This document shows positions 47,432-59,821 of a stretch of 64,000 nt of DNA, one piece after another. The position numbers and the translations under genes are program-made. Below the pieces are notes generated by a model. It had not been told where the DNA came from. It saw only the letters and a program-made list of their open reading frames with translations, and made no database searches. Source of the DNA: Conexibacter sp. S30A1 (GTDB lineage Bacteria; Actinomycetota; Thermoleophilia; Solirubrobacterales; Solirubrobacteraceae); contig NZ_CP097127.1 in assembly GCF_023330665.1 (NCBI RefSeq), positions 992,001 to 1,056,000 on the forward strand, written 5' to 3'. The stretch's first letter is position 1. Each line of letters opens with the position of its first letter.

Positions 47432-48985
47432 TCAGCCGGCCAACAGGCTTCTGCCGGTCATCTCCTCGGGCTGCTTGAAGCCGAGCAGATCGAGGATTGT
47501 GGGCGCCACATCGGCGAGCACACCGCCGGCACGCAGCGCTCCCTCATAGCCGGTGACGATCAACGGCACCGGGTTGAGCGAGTGGGCCGTGTTGGGGCTG
47601 CCGTCAGGCTCAAGCATGTTGTCGGCGTTGCCGTGGTCAGCGGTGATCACGAGCACGCCACCGCCCTGCGTCACCGCGCTGACGACCTCCCCCAGACAGC
47701 GGTCGACCGTCTCCACGGCAGCGGTCGCCGCGGCGATGACGCCGGTGTGGCCGACCATGTCAGCGTTGGCGAAGTTGATGATCGCGAACGTCGGCTGGTC
47801 CTCACGCCAGGCGCGCGCGAACGCGGCGGCGGCCTGCGGGGCGCTCATCTCAGGCTTGAGGTCGTAGGTGGCCACATCCCGTGGTGATGGCACCAGCTCT
47901 CGCCGCTCGCCGACCTGAGGCGCCTCCTCCCCGCCGCCGAAGAAGTACGTGACATGCGGGTACTTCTCGGTCTCGGCCACGTGCAGCTGACGGCCCCCGT
48001 GAGCGGCGATCACCTGGGGCAGCGTGACACGCGGGCGCTGTGGACGAAACGCCACCGGGTGGCTCCAGGCCTCGTCATACTCGGTCATCGTCGCGTAGCG
48101 CGCGACCGGCGCGGCGCCGCCGCGCGCCACCGCATCGAAGCCGGGCTCCGTCAGCGCGCGGGTCAGCTCGCGCATGCGATCGGGACGGAAGTTGAACGCA
48201 AAGACGCTGTCGCCCGGACGGATCGGCGCCGCCTCACCGACGATCGTGGGCAGCAGGAACTCGTCGGTCTCGCCACGCCCGTAGCCGTCACGCACCGCCT
48301 GCGCGGCGCTCGGCGCGTGATGCTCACAGCGGCCGTGGACCAGCAGGTCGTAGGCGAGCTGCACACGCTCCCAGCGACTGTCGCGGTCCATCGCGTAGTA
48401 GCGCCCGACGACGCTGCCGACGCGTCCCACGCCCAACTCGGTCAGCCAGGACTCGACCTGCGCGAGAAAGCGCTCGCCGGAATGCGGCGGCGTGTCGCGC
48501 CCATCCGTGAACGCGTGAACGACCAGGTCACTGACGCTCAACTCACGGGCCAGCGCGAGCAGCGCGTGCAGATGCTCGATGCTGGAGTGCACCCCGCCAT
48601 CTGAGACCAAACCGATGAGGTGCACCCGCCCGCCGTCCGGCAGGTTGCTCAGGGCCGCGCGCAACGCTTCGCTGGAGCCGAGCGTCCCCGCTGACACGGC
48701 CCCGTCGATGCGCGTCAGGTCCTGCATGATCACCGCGCCAGCGCCGAGATTCAGGTGGCCCACCTCAGAGTTGCCCATCTGGCCCTCGGGCAAGCCGACC
48801 GCGAGGCCACAGGCCGTGAGCGTGGTGTGGGGATGACGCTCCCAGAGCGCATCAAACACGGGCGTGCGGGCCAGCGACACGGCGTTGCCAGGGCCGGCCG
48901 GAGCGAGACCCCAGCCGTCGAGCACGACCAGCGCGCACGAGGGCGCCGGCCAGCGGGCCGGCGCCACGAGCGGTTGTTCTGTCAT
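47432..48985 (-). CDS. gpmI: 2,3-bisphosphoglycerate-independent phosphoglycerate mutase
   Basis: The 517-residue Mn2+-dependent enzyme interconverts 3- and 2-phosphoglycerate. Metal and phosphoserine sites are visible: VVLDGWGLAP, the nucleophilic Ser in GNSEVGHLNLG, TDGRDTPP, and the late ADMVGHTG and TADHGNADNM blocks. It starts at an ATG overlapping the tpiA stop (ATGA), completing a gap-pgk-tpiA-gpmI glycolytic operon. The presence of gpmI in this operon is less usual than secG in actinobacteria. Confidence 0.97.
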   Translation of the reverse strand: MTEQPLVAPARWPAPSCALVVLDGWGLAPAGPGNAVSLARTPVFDALWERHPHTTLTACGLAVGLPEGQMGNSEVGHLNLGAGAVIMQDLTRIDGAVSAGTLGSSEALRAALSNLPDGGRVHLIGLVSDGGVHSSIEHLHALLALARELSVSDLVVHAFTDGRDTPPHSGERFLAQVESWLTELGVGRVGSVVGRYYAMDRDSRWERVQLAYDLLVHGRCEHHAPSAAQAVRDGYGRGETDEFLLPTIVGEAAPIRPGDSVFAFNFRPDRMRELTRALTEPGFDAVARGGAAPVARYATMTEYDEAWSHPVAFRPQRPRVTLPQVIAAHGGRQLHVAETEKYPHVTYFFGGGEEAPQVGERRELVPSPRDVATYDLKPEMSAPQAAAAFARAWREDQPTFAIINFANADMVGHTGVIAAATAAVETVDRCLGEVVSAVTQGGGVLVITADHGNADNMLEPDGSPNTAHSLNPVPLIVTGYEGALRAGGVLADVAPTILDLLGFKQPEEMTGRSLLAG

Positions 48986-49746
48986 GCCGGGGCCGCCGCG
49001 GCCACGATCGCGGCGAACGCCCGCGCGTCGAGGCTTGCGCCGCCCACCAGCGCGCCGTCGATGTCCGCCAGCGCCAGCAGCGACGCCGCGTTCTCCGGGG
49101 TGACGCTGCCGCCGTAGAGGATCCGGACGCGACCGGCCTGCTCCGGTGAGCGGCTGGCGACAAGCGCCCGGATGAACACCGCCGCCTCCTGGGCCTGCTC
49201 GGGCTCGGCGACCGTGCCCGTGCCGATCGCCCAGATCGGCTCGTAGGCGATCGCCACCTCGCCGAGGCGCTCGGTCTCGACCTTGGCAAGCCCCTCCTGC
49301 ACCTGGTGTCGCAGCTTACGCTCGGTCTCGCCGCGCTCACGCTCGGCCTCGCTCTCGCCCACGCAGAGAATCGGCTCAAGGCCGGCGTCGAGCGCCGCCG
49401 CCAGCTTGAGCGCGATCCCGCGGTCGCTCTCCCCGCACAGCTCACGGCGCTCGGAGTGGCCGAGGATCACCCCGTCAACATCAATCTCCGTCAACATCGG
49501 CGCCGAGATCTCACCGGTGAACGCACCGGCCTGCGCCTGGTGCATGTTCTGCGCAAACACCTGTACGCGCGAACCCCGGGCGGAGTCCACCATCGCGGCC
49601 AGGGCGGTGAACGGCGGGCAGATCGCAAGGTCGACCGCCTCCGCCGCGTAGACCAGCGGCAGCAGTTGCTGGATGAACGACTCCGCCTCCGCCACCGTCT
49701 TGTGCATCTTCCAGTTGCCCGCGATCAGCGGGCGCCTGGTGCTCAC
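48982..49746 (-). CDS. tpiA: Triosephosphate isomerase
   Basis: The 254-residue TIM barrel has Lys in AGNWKMHKT, His in ILGHSERRE and the catalytic Glu in [11 protein letters not shown], then the phosphate loop ILYGGSV. It interconverts dihydroxyacetone phosphate and glyceraldehyde 3-phosphate. The start is a GTG overlapping the pgk stop, and the stop overlaps gpmI, so all glycolytic genes here are translationally coupled. Confidence 0.97.
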   Translation of the reverse strand: MSTRRPLIAGNWKMHKTVAEAESFIQQLLPLVYAAEAVDLAICPPFTALAAMVDSARGSRVQVFAQNMHQAQAGAFTGEISAPMLTEIDVDGVILGHSERRELCGESDRGIALKLAAALDAGLEPILCVGESEAERERGETERKLRHQVQEGLAKVETERLGEVAIAYEPIWAIGTGTVAEPEQAQEAAVFIRALVASRSPEQAGRVRILYGGSVTPENAASLLALADIDGALVGGASLDARAFAAIVAAAAPA

Positions 49747-50945
49747 AGGGTCACCCCGGCGTCCTGCGCTGTTCCGTCAAGCACCACAACGCCCGGCAGC
49801 TGCTTGCCCTCGATCAGCTCGAGCGCCGCCCCACCGCCGGTTGACACATGGGTCATGCGCTCGGCCAGTCCGAACTTCGCCACCGCCGCGGCGGAGTCGC
49901 CACCACCCACCACCGTCACCGCATCGGCGCTGGCGAGTGCCTGTGCCAGGGCCCTGGTTCCAGCGGCGAACGGCTCAAGCTCAAACGCGCCCATCGGGCC
50001 GTTCCAGAACACGGTCCCGGCGCGTGCGACGCGCTCGCTGTAGTCGGCGACCGTGCGTGGACCGATATCGAGGCCCATGTGCCCGGCCGGCACGTCCACC
50101 CCGTCGAGCGGCTCGGCGGCCGCGTCTGCACCGAAGTGCTCTGCGATCACGAGATCGCTTGGCAACACCAGCTCACCACGGCTTGCGCGCGCCGCCTCCA
50201 GCAGCGTGCGAGCGTGCTCGACGTCTTCGCCTGAGCAGAGCGAGTCGCCGACCTCATGCCCCTGCGCCGCCAGGAACGGAAAGGCCATCGCCCCGCCGAT
50301 CATGATCGTGTCTGCGACCTCCAGGAAGCGCTCGATCACCGCGATCTTGTCGCTCACCTTCGCGCCGCCGAGGATCGCCACGAGCGGCCTTGCGGGCGAG
50401 CTCATCAGCTTCGTCAGCGTCTGCACCTCGCGTGTCAGAAGCAGGCCGGCGACACGCTTGGGAATCAGCCGCGCAACCCCCTCGGTCGAGGCGTGCGCCC
50501 GGTGCGCGGCACCGAACGCATCGTCCACGTAGATGTCAGCGAGCTCGGCCAGAGCCGCCGCGAGCTGCGGATCGTTGCGGGTCTCCCCCGGCTCGAAACG
50601 CACGTTTTCGAGCATCAGGAGCTCCCCTGGCGCAAGCGCGGCGGCGAGCTTTGAAACCTGCTCGCCGACGACCGCCGGCGCCATCTGCACCGGCAGCCCG
50701 AGCAGTTCACTGAGACGCTCAGCCACGGGTGCCAGCGACAACTCTGGCTCACGCTGCTTGGGTCTGCCCAGGTGCGAGACGAGAATGAGTGCGGCCCCGC
50801 GCGATAGCAGCTCGCGCAGCGTTGGCAGGGCCGCACGGATGCGCGTGTCGTCCGCGACCGCACCAGCGCTCAGTGGCACGTTGAAGTCGACCCGCACGAG
50901 CACACGCTTACCACGTAGCTCACCGAGGTCATCCAGTGTCCTCAC
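49743..50945 (-). CDS. pgk: Phosphoglycerate kinase
   Basis: The 400-residue glycolytic kinase transfers phosphate from 1,3-bisphosphoglycerate to [11 protein letters not shown] near the N-terminus, SHLGRPK, and the nucleotide-side GGAKVSDK and GGGDSAAAV blocks are intact. The start is best placed at the GTG at 50945, eight bases downstream of the gap stop, with GAGG in front; another GTG two codons upstream is possible. The open frame continues into gap by chance. Confidence 0.96.
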   Translation of the reverse strand: MRTLDDLGELRGKRVLVRVDFNVPLSAGAVADDTRIRAALPTLRELLSRGAALILVSHLGRPKQREPELSLAPVAERLSELLGLPVQMAPAVVGEQVSKLAAALAPGELLMLENVRFEPGETRNDPQLAAALAELADIYVDDAFGAAHRAHASTEGVARLIPKRVAGLLLTREVQTLTKLMSSPARPLVAILGGAKVSDKIAVIERFLEVADTIMIGGAMAFPFLAAQGHEVGDSLCSGEDVEHARTLLEAARASRGELVLPSDLVIAEHFGADAAAEPLDGVDVPAGHMGLDIGPRTVADYSERVARAGTVFWNGPMGAFELEPFAAGTRALAQALASADAVTVVGGGDSAAAVAKFGLAERMTHVSTGGGAALELIEGKQLPGVVVLDGTAQDAGVTL

Positions 50946-50952
50946 GGTCACC

Positions 50953-51972
<1,020 letters not shown>

Positions 51973-52074
51973 TTACGAACCCGGCGCGGCCGAACCGAAG
52001 GCCGAGAAGGGCACCGCTTAGGCTAAAGCGCAGACTCGCTCACCAATCTTCTCGTGGCGCCTGCGCCCGCCCGG

Positions 52075-52437
52075 CTAGCGACGCGAGACCACCTCCACCC
52101 GCAGACCGTCGGGATCGCGCATGTAGGCGGCGTAGTAGCGTTTGCCGTACTGCGGTCGCAGACCCGGGGGGCCGTCATCGGCGCCGCCGGCAGCTATCCC
52201 AGCACGGTAGGCACCGTCAACCGCGGCCTTGCCGCTGGCCTGCAGGGCCACGTGCCCGTAGCCCGCGGCGGGTGGCAGGCCACGTACCACCAGCCAGAAC
52301 TCAGGCCCGTTGATGCCATAGGCGATCGCATGCTCGGATTCCAGCATGCGACGGGCGCCCAGCGCGAAGAACACCTGGTCGTAGAAGCGCGCCGAGCGCT
52401 TGAGGTCGGTGACCTCGAAGCCGACGTGATCGATCAT
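52075..52437 (-). CDS. VOC/glyoxalase-fold protein
   Basis: The 120-residue single-domain vicinal-oxygen-chelate protein has IDHVGFEVTDLKRSARFY at the N-terminus and YMRDPDGLRVEVVS at the C-terminus, the two halves of the fold. Possible metal ligands are H4, H62 (GHVAL) and the Glu of VEVV. Functions in this family range from glyoxalase to antibiotic resistance, so none is assigned. The start overlaps the rapZ stop by 4 bp, so it is in the uvrC-rapZ operon. Confidence 0.88.
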   Translation of the reverse strand: MIDHVGFEVTDLKRSARFYDQVFFALGARRMLESEHAIAYGINGPEFWLVVRGLPPAAGYGHVALQASGKAAVDGAYRAGIAAGGADDGPPGLRPQYGKRYYAAYMRDPDGLRVEVVSRR

Positions 52438-53330
52438 GCCGGTCGCCCCACGTCGCGGTGAACCACCTCGACAACGTACTCGGCCAGGGGCTGGTAACGG
52501 TCGGCGAGCGCCTGCGCCACGGCCACGGACCGGTGCCTGCCGCCCGTGCAGCCGACCGCCACCACCAGATGCGACTTGCCTTCGGCCAGATACTGCGGCA
52601 GCAGGTAGTCGAGCAGCGGATGCAGACGCGCGTAGAAGGCCTCAAGCGCGCCGTCGCGGTCGATGAAGTCAACGATCCGCCGGTCGAGGCCGGTGAGCGG
52701 GCGCAGCGCTGGCTCGTAGTGCGGATTCGGCAGAAAGCGCACGTCGAACATCAGGTCCCCATCACGGGCCGTGCCGTACTTGAAACCGAAGCTCTCAAAC
52801 GTCACAGCCAGGCGCCCGGGGGTGCGGCTCGGCAGCATCTGGTCGGCGAGCTTGCGCCGCAGCTGCGCGGCCGACAGGCCGGAGGTGTCCACCACCACGT
52901 CGGCGCGCTCGCGCAGCGGGGCGAGCGCCTCGCGCTCGCGTGCGATGCCCTCCGCCACGCTGCCGTCCGGTGCCAGCGGATGCCGCCTGCGGGTCTCTTT
53001 GTAACGCGTCTGCAGGGTCTCCTCGTCGGCTTCCAGAAACAGCACGCGGTGGTTGACGCCCAGCTGCGCGAGCCGATCGAGCACGGCGGCCAGCCCGTCG
53101 AAGTAGCTGCCCGCCCGCACATCGGAGACGATCGCCGCCTGGGCCACCTTCGAGCCGCTGTGGGTGAACAGCGCCACCAGCGAGCTGATCATCTCCGAGG
53201 GCAGGTTGTCCACGCAGAAGTAGCCCTCATCCTCGAAGGCGGCCATCGCGGTGGACTTGCCGGCGCCCGAGAAGCCGGTGATCACCACCAGGTCGCGTAA
53301 CGCCAGCTCTTGGTCAGCCTGTGACTGCAT
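52434..53330 (-). CDS. rapZ: RNase adapter/nucleotide-binding protein RapZ (YvcJ)
   Basis: The 298-residue P-loop protein has Walker A GFSGAGKST and a C-terminal domain with CTGGRHRSV. In E. coli, RapZ controls glmS through small RNAs; in Gram-positives the YvcJ homologue binds nucleotides, and its role is less clear. It follows uvrC on the same strand, as in most actinobacteria, but the yvcK and whiA genes that normally come next are absent and a VOC gene overlaps its stop instead. Confidence 0.95.
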   Translation of the reverse strand: MQSQADQELALRDLVVITGFSGAGKSTAMAAFEDEGYFCVDNLPSEMISSLVALFTHSGSKVAQAAIVSDVRAGSYFDGLAAVLDRLAQLGVNHRVLFLEADEETLQTRYKETRRRHPLAPDGSVAEGIAREREALAPLRERADVVVDTSGLSAAQLRRKLADQMLPSRTPGRLAVTFESFGFKYGTARDGDLMFDVRFLPNPHYEPALRPLTGLDRRIVDFIDRDGALEAFYARLHPLLDYLLPQYLAEGKSHLVVAVGCTGGRHRSVAVAQALADRYQPLAEYVVEVVHRDVGRPA

Positions 53331-53420
53331 CTGTGTCCCGCCTGTTTCGGCGTGTGCCGACTTTGTAACCGTTCATGGTCCCCCAGGCTGGGGGTTTACC
53401 AGGCGACGCGGCCGACACGC

Positions 53421-55337
53421 TCACACCCCGGTCCTGTGGAGCTCCCGGTGCAGCTCGCGAGCGAGCTTGCCGGGAATGCCGGGCACCGCCTCGAGCTCCT
53501 CGCGCGAGGCCTCGAGCACGGCGTCGGGGGAGCCGAAGTGTGTGAGTAACGCGCGCTTGCGGGCCGGCCCGACGCCTGCGAGCCCGTCGAGAATCGATGT
53601 CGTCATCGCCTGGTCGCGGCGCTGGCGGTGATGGCTGATCGCGAAGCGATGCGCTTCGTCGCGCAGCCGCTGCAGCAGCTGCAGCTCCGGCGTGTCGTGC
53701 GCCAGCTGCAGCGATTCGGCGCGCCCGGGAATGAACACCTCCTCGATGCGCTTGGCCAGCGACACGACCGGCACACCCAGCTCCAAAAACCCGCCCAGCG
53801 CGCGCAGGCCCGCGGCCAGCTGGCCCTTGCCGCCGTCGATCACGATCAGGTCCGGCAGTGCCGCGAAGCTGGGGTCGTACTCGCGGTCGTGCGGCGAGCG
53901 GTCCTGCTGCGCCTCGAACTGCGCCATGCGCCGCCCCAGGATCTCCTCGAGCGATGCGAAATCGTCAGGGCCGTACTCGCCCTCACCTGCCTGCCCAGCC
54001 CCGTCGGCGACCGCCGCATCTCCAACCGTCCTGACCCGGAAGCGCCGGTAGTCGGCCTTCTTGGGCACGCCGCCCTCGAACACGACCATCGAGGCAACTG
54101 TGTTGGTGCCCATCAGGGTGGAGATGTCGTAGCACTCGATGCGCACCGGCGGCGCGTCGAGGCCGAGCGCGCGCTGCAACCCGCCGAGCGCCTGCGCCCG
54201 CTGCTGGCGCCGGCGTTCCGAGCGCAGCTTCTCCTGCTCGAGCGCCAGGCGGGCGTTGCGCTGGGCGAGCTCGAGCAGCCGGCGCTTGTCGCCGCGCTCG
54301 GGCGCGCGCACCTCAACCCGACTGCCGCGCCGCTGGCTGAGCGCTGCCTCAAGCGCCGCTGTGGTGCCCGGGCCACCGGCCGCAGCGGGGTCGACCACCA
54401 CGAGCGGCGGGATCATCAGCGCCGAGGCGTAGTACTGGGTGATGAACGCCTCGGTCACATCGGCGGGCGCCGCCCCGGCGGCGTTGTCCAGATAGAAGCT
54501 CTGGCGGTCTGACAGGACCCCGTCACGCACCTGGAGCACCTGTGCGTTGGCGTCGTTTTCGGCCACCGCCACGGCGATCGCGTCGAAGGTCCCACCCTGC
54601 TCGAGCGCCACCCGCTGGCGTTCGAGCAGCCGCCTCACCGCCAACAGGCGGTTGCGCTCACGCGCGGCGTCCTCATAACGCTGCTCCAGCGCCGCTCGCT
54701 CCATGTCGGCCTGCAGACGCTGCTCGATCTCGCGGTAGCGGCCGGAGAGGAACGCGATCACCCCGTCGATGCCGGCGCGGTAGTCCTCGCGGCTGACCTT
54801 GCCCACGCAGGGCGCCTCGCAGCGCTTGATGTAGTAGTCCAGGCAGGGCGAGCCGCTGCGCCGGCCGGGCACCGGTCCCTCGCAGGTACGGAAGAGGAAG
54901 ACCTTGCCGAGCACCTCGAGCGTGGCCCGGGTGCGCTTGGCGCTCGAGAACGGACCGAAGTAGGCGCGGTCGCGCCGGTGTCGTTCGCGCGTGAAGTAAA
55001 CGCGCGGAAACTCCTCGTCGAGGCTGACCGCGATGTAGGGGTAGGACTTGTCATCGCGCAGCCGGATGTTGAAGCGCGGCTGATACTGCCGGATGAAGTT
55101 CTGCTCGACGATCAGCGCCTCAGACTCGGTCTGGACGACGAGCGCCTCGATCGTCGCGATCATCGGTAGCAGATCCCGACCGGCGCGCGTGCTCGGGTTG
55201 GAGAAGTGCGAGCCCACGCGCTTTTTGATCGATATGGCCTTGCCCACATAGATCACGCGCCCACCGCTGTCGTGAAACAGGTAGACCCCGGGCTCGTCCG
55301 GCAGCTCACGGCGGCGGTCGGCGGCGACGATCGGCAT
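53421..55337 (-). CDS. uvrC: Excinuclease ABC subunit C
   Basis: UvrC makes the two incisions of nucleotide excision repair. The 638-residue protein has the GIY-YIG nuclease domain (about residues 14-95, PGVYLFHDSGGRVIYVGKA), a four-Cys region, the UVR motif (about 205-240, AALEQRYEDAARERNRL), the RNase H-like endonuclease domain, and two helix-hairpin-helix motifs at the end (LAGVGPARKRALL, VPGIPGKLAREL). The start is the ATG at 55337 (MPIVAADRRRELPDEPG); an upstream extension is low-complexity and unlikely. Confidence 0.96.
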   Translation of the reverse strand: MPIVAADRRRELPDEPGVYLFHDSGGRVIYVGKAISIKKRVGSHFSNPSTRAGRDLLPMIATIEALVVQTESEALIVEQNFIRQYQPRFNIRLRDDKSYPYIAVSLDEEFPRVYFTRERHRRDRAYFGPFSSAKRTRATLEVLGKVFLFRTCEGPVPGRRSGSPCLDYYIKRCEAPCVGKVSREDYRAGIDGVIAFLSGRYREIEQRLQADMERAALEQRYEDAARERNRLLAVRRLLERQRVALEQGGTFDAIAVAVAENDANAQVLQVRDGVLSDRQSFYLDNAAGAAPADVTEAFITQYYASALMIPPLVVVDPAAAGGPGTTAALEAALSQRRGSRVEVRAPERGDKRRLLELAQRNARLALEQEKLRSERRRQQRAQALGGLQRALGLDAPPVRIECYDISTLMGTNTVASMVVFEGGVPKKADYRRFRVRTVGDAAVADGAGQAGEGEYGPDDFASLEEILGRRMAQFEAQQDRSPHDREYDPSFAALPDLIVIDGGKGQLAAGLRALGGFLELGVPVVSLAKRIEEVFIPGRAESLQLAHDTPELQLLQRLRDEAHRFAISHHRQRRDQAMTTSILDGLAGVGPARKRALLTHFGSPDAVLEASREELEAVPGIPGKLARELHRELHRTGV

Positions 55338-55416
55338 GTCGTGAATGAGTCTAGGTAGCCGCCCGCTGCCGGCACCGCGCTCGCCCTCCTGCCTCACCAC
55401 GCCCACGGCGCCAAAC

Positions 55417-55445
55417 TTGACTGATTCCAGATAAGTCGTGATACT
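55417..55445 (+). promoter_or_regulatory. furA promoter with 19-bp imperfect palindrome
   Basis: TTGACT (55417-55422) and GATACT (55440-55445) are separated by exactly 17 bases, a good sigma-70-type promoter 8 bases before the furA ATG. A 19-bp imperfect palindrome of the form GACTnATnnnnnATnAGTC (55419-55437) overlaps the -35 and spacer. That is where FurA autoregulation would be expected. Promoter and symmetry are seen; binding is inferred. Confidence 0.7.
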
Positions 55446-55453
55446 GCGGGCCA

Positions 55454-58137
<2,684 letters not shown>

Positions 58138-58151
58138 ACGCACGCTCACCG

Positions 58152-58183
58152 CGGTCGGGGTGGCCCGCTGGCCACCCCGACCG
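58152..58183. terminator. Perfect 14-bp hairpin with CGCT loop, bidirectional terminator candidate
   Basis: CGGTCGGGGTGGCC (58152-58165) and its exact complement (58170-58183) flank the loop CGCT, between the convergent katG and small-membrane-protein genes. No T-tract. It shares its design with the hairpins at 13642 and 24824. Confidence 0.65.
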
Positions 58184-58194
58184 CCGCAGCGCCA

Positions 58195-58557
58195 CTAATA
58201 CTGCCTGGTCGAGCGCCACACGGCATACAGCGCATACACGCAGCAGCCGAGCAGCACCAGCCAGATCACGGTGCCAAGGCCGCTTGCCGTGAAGCGGGCA
58301 ACCGCCGTGACCGCCAGGGCGGCGACGCCAAGTGCGCCGTACAGGATCGCTCGCCGCCGCACACCCAGCGACTCGATGCCGGTGCGGTGCTCCACGTAGA
58401 AGCGCGACAGCGCCCAGGCCGAGGCGGCGAAGAAGCCCAGCACGATCGCGGTCACCAGCGTGCTCAGCGCGAAGGCACCGGTGCTGCCAAGCGCGTAGAT
58501 CACGCCGGCCATCGCCAGGACGATGACGGCGTTGCGCAGGTTGGTGTTGATCGTCAC
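58195..58557 (-). CDS. Predicted four-helix membrane protein
   Basis: The 120-residue protein has four hydrophobic segments (about residues 9-25, 33-50, 70-85, 92-113) and basic loops (RRRAILYG). No family recognised. It begins with a GTG, and lies 37 bases after the kynureninase stop on the same strand. It may be the last gene of the tryptophan-catabolic operon, but nothing in it suggests a related function. Confidence 0.65.
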   Translation of the reverse strand: MTINTNLRNAVIVLAMAGVIYALGSTGAFALSTLVTAIVLGFFAASAWALSRFYVEHRTGIESLGVRRRAILYGALGVAALAVTAVARFTASGLGTVIWLVLLGCCVYALYAVWRSTRQY

Positions 58558-58594
58558 GGCCGCTCCAAGGCCCAGTGGTGTATGCGGGATCCGC

Positions 58595-59821
58595 CTAAGC
58601 GTAGCCGCGCGCGGCCATCAGCTGGGCGATCACGGTGATCCCGGTCAGCACCTCCGCAAAGCTCGTGCTGAGCGGCGATAGCCCGAGCCGCAGCCCGCGC
58701 GGTTCGCGGAAGTCCGGGATCACACCCCGCGCCCAGAGGATCGGTGTGAGCCCGCGAAAGGCGTCGTGCTCGATCATGATGTGGCCGCCGCGTACGGCGG
58801 CCTCGCGCGGCGAGGCGAGCTCCACGCCGAGCGGCGCAAGCAGCGTGTCGCTCGCTTCGATCGCAAACTCGGTGAGCGCGACCGACTTTGCGCGGATCCG
58901 ATCCAGCCCGGCACGCTCGATCAGCGCCAGCATGTCGCGCAGCGCGAGCATGCCGACGATCGGGGGGGTGCCGCTGGCGAAGCGCCGCATCCCCTCGGCG
59001 GGCACGTAGCTGGGACCCATCGCGAAGGGCTCGGCCGTTCCCATCCAGCCAGTGACCGGCTGGGTCAGCTGGTCCTGCAGGGCCGCGGCCACATATAGGA
59101 AGGCCGGCGACCCGGGTCCGCCGTTCAGGTACTTGTAGGTGCAGCCGACCGCGAGATCCACCCCGACCGCGTCGAGGCCGATCGGCATCACGCCGACCGA
59201 GTGCGAGAGATCCCAGAGCACCAGGGCGCCCGCCGCGTGCGTGAGCGTGGTGATCTGCGCGAGCGCCGCGATCTCCGCCGAGCGGTAGTCGACATGGCTG
59301 AGCAGCAGCACCGCCACCCGCTCGTCCAGCACCGCCTCCACGTCGGCCACGCTGACACCGGCGCCCGCGGCCGGTTCGATCACCCGCAGCTCAAGGCCAC
59401 GCTCCTGCGCAACCGACTGCGCCAGGAAGCGGTCGGTCGGAAAGTTGCCCGAGTCCATCACCAGCACATCGCGATCGGGCCTGGCAGCGACCCCGGCGCG
59501 CAGCAGCTTGTAGAGCAGCACGCTGGTGGAGTCGCCAACCAGCGTCTGCCCGCGGCCGGCACCCAGCACCACCCGCGCAAGCCGGTCGCCGAGCTCGGTC
59601 GGCGCGGCCATCCAGCGCTCATCCCAGCCGCGGATCAGGCGTGCGCCCCAAACGTCGGTGACGAATTCCGCCAGGCGCTTGCGGGACGCGTGCAGCGGCC
59701 GTCCGAGCGAGTTGCCGTCCAGGTAGGCGATGACGTCGTCCGAGGGGATGAACTCGGCGCGCAGCGCCGCCAGCGGATCGGCCCGGTCAAGCTCACCAGC
59801 GCGCTCGTCAAGCGTGCTCAT
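58595..59821 (-). CDS. kynU: Kynureninase
   Basis: The 408-residue PLP enzyme splits kynurenine into anthranilate and alanine. Family features are LDGNSLGRPL near the N-terminus, VLLLSHVDYRSAE, the PLP Asp in LWDLSHSVG, and the Schiff-base Lys in CTYKYLNGGPGSPAF. I chose the ATG at 59821; the frame is open 13 codons upstream. The start overlaps the amidohydrolase stop by 4 bp (ATGA). With the TDO gene two places upstream this forms a tryptophan-to-anthranilate route. Confidence 0.95.
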   Translation of the reverse strand: MSTLDERAGELDRADPLAALRAEFIPSDDVIAYLDGNSLGRPLHASRKRLAEFVTDVWGARLIRGWDERWMAAPTELGDRLARVVLGAGRGQTLVGDSTSVLLYKLLRAGVAARPDRDVLVMDSGNFPTDRFLAQSVAQERGLELRVIEPAAGAGVSVADVEAVLDERVAVLLLSHVDYRSAEIAALAQITTLTHAAGALVLWDLSHSVGVMPIGLDAVGVDLAVGCTYKYLNGGPGSPAFLYVAAALQDQLTQPVTGWMGTAEPFAMGPSYVPAEGMRRFASGTPPIVGMLALRDMLALIERAGLDRIRAKSVALTEFAIEASDTLLAPLGVELASPREAAVRGGHIMIEHDAFRGLTPILWARGVIPDFREPRGLRLGLSPLSTSFAEVLTGITVIAQLMAARGYA

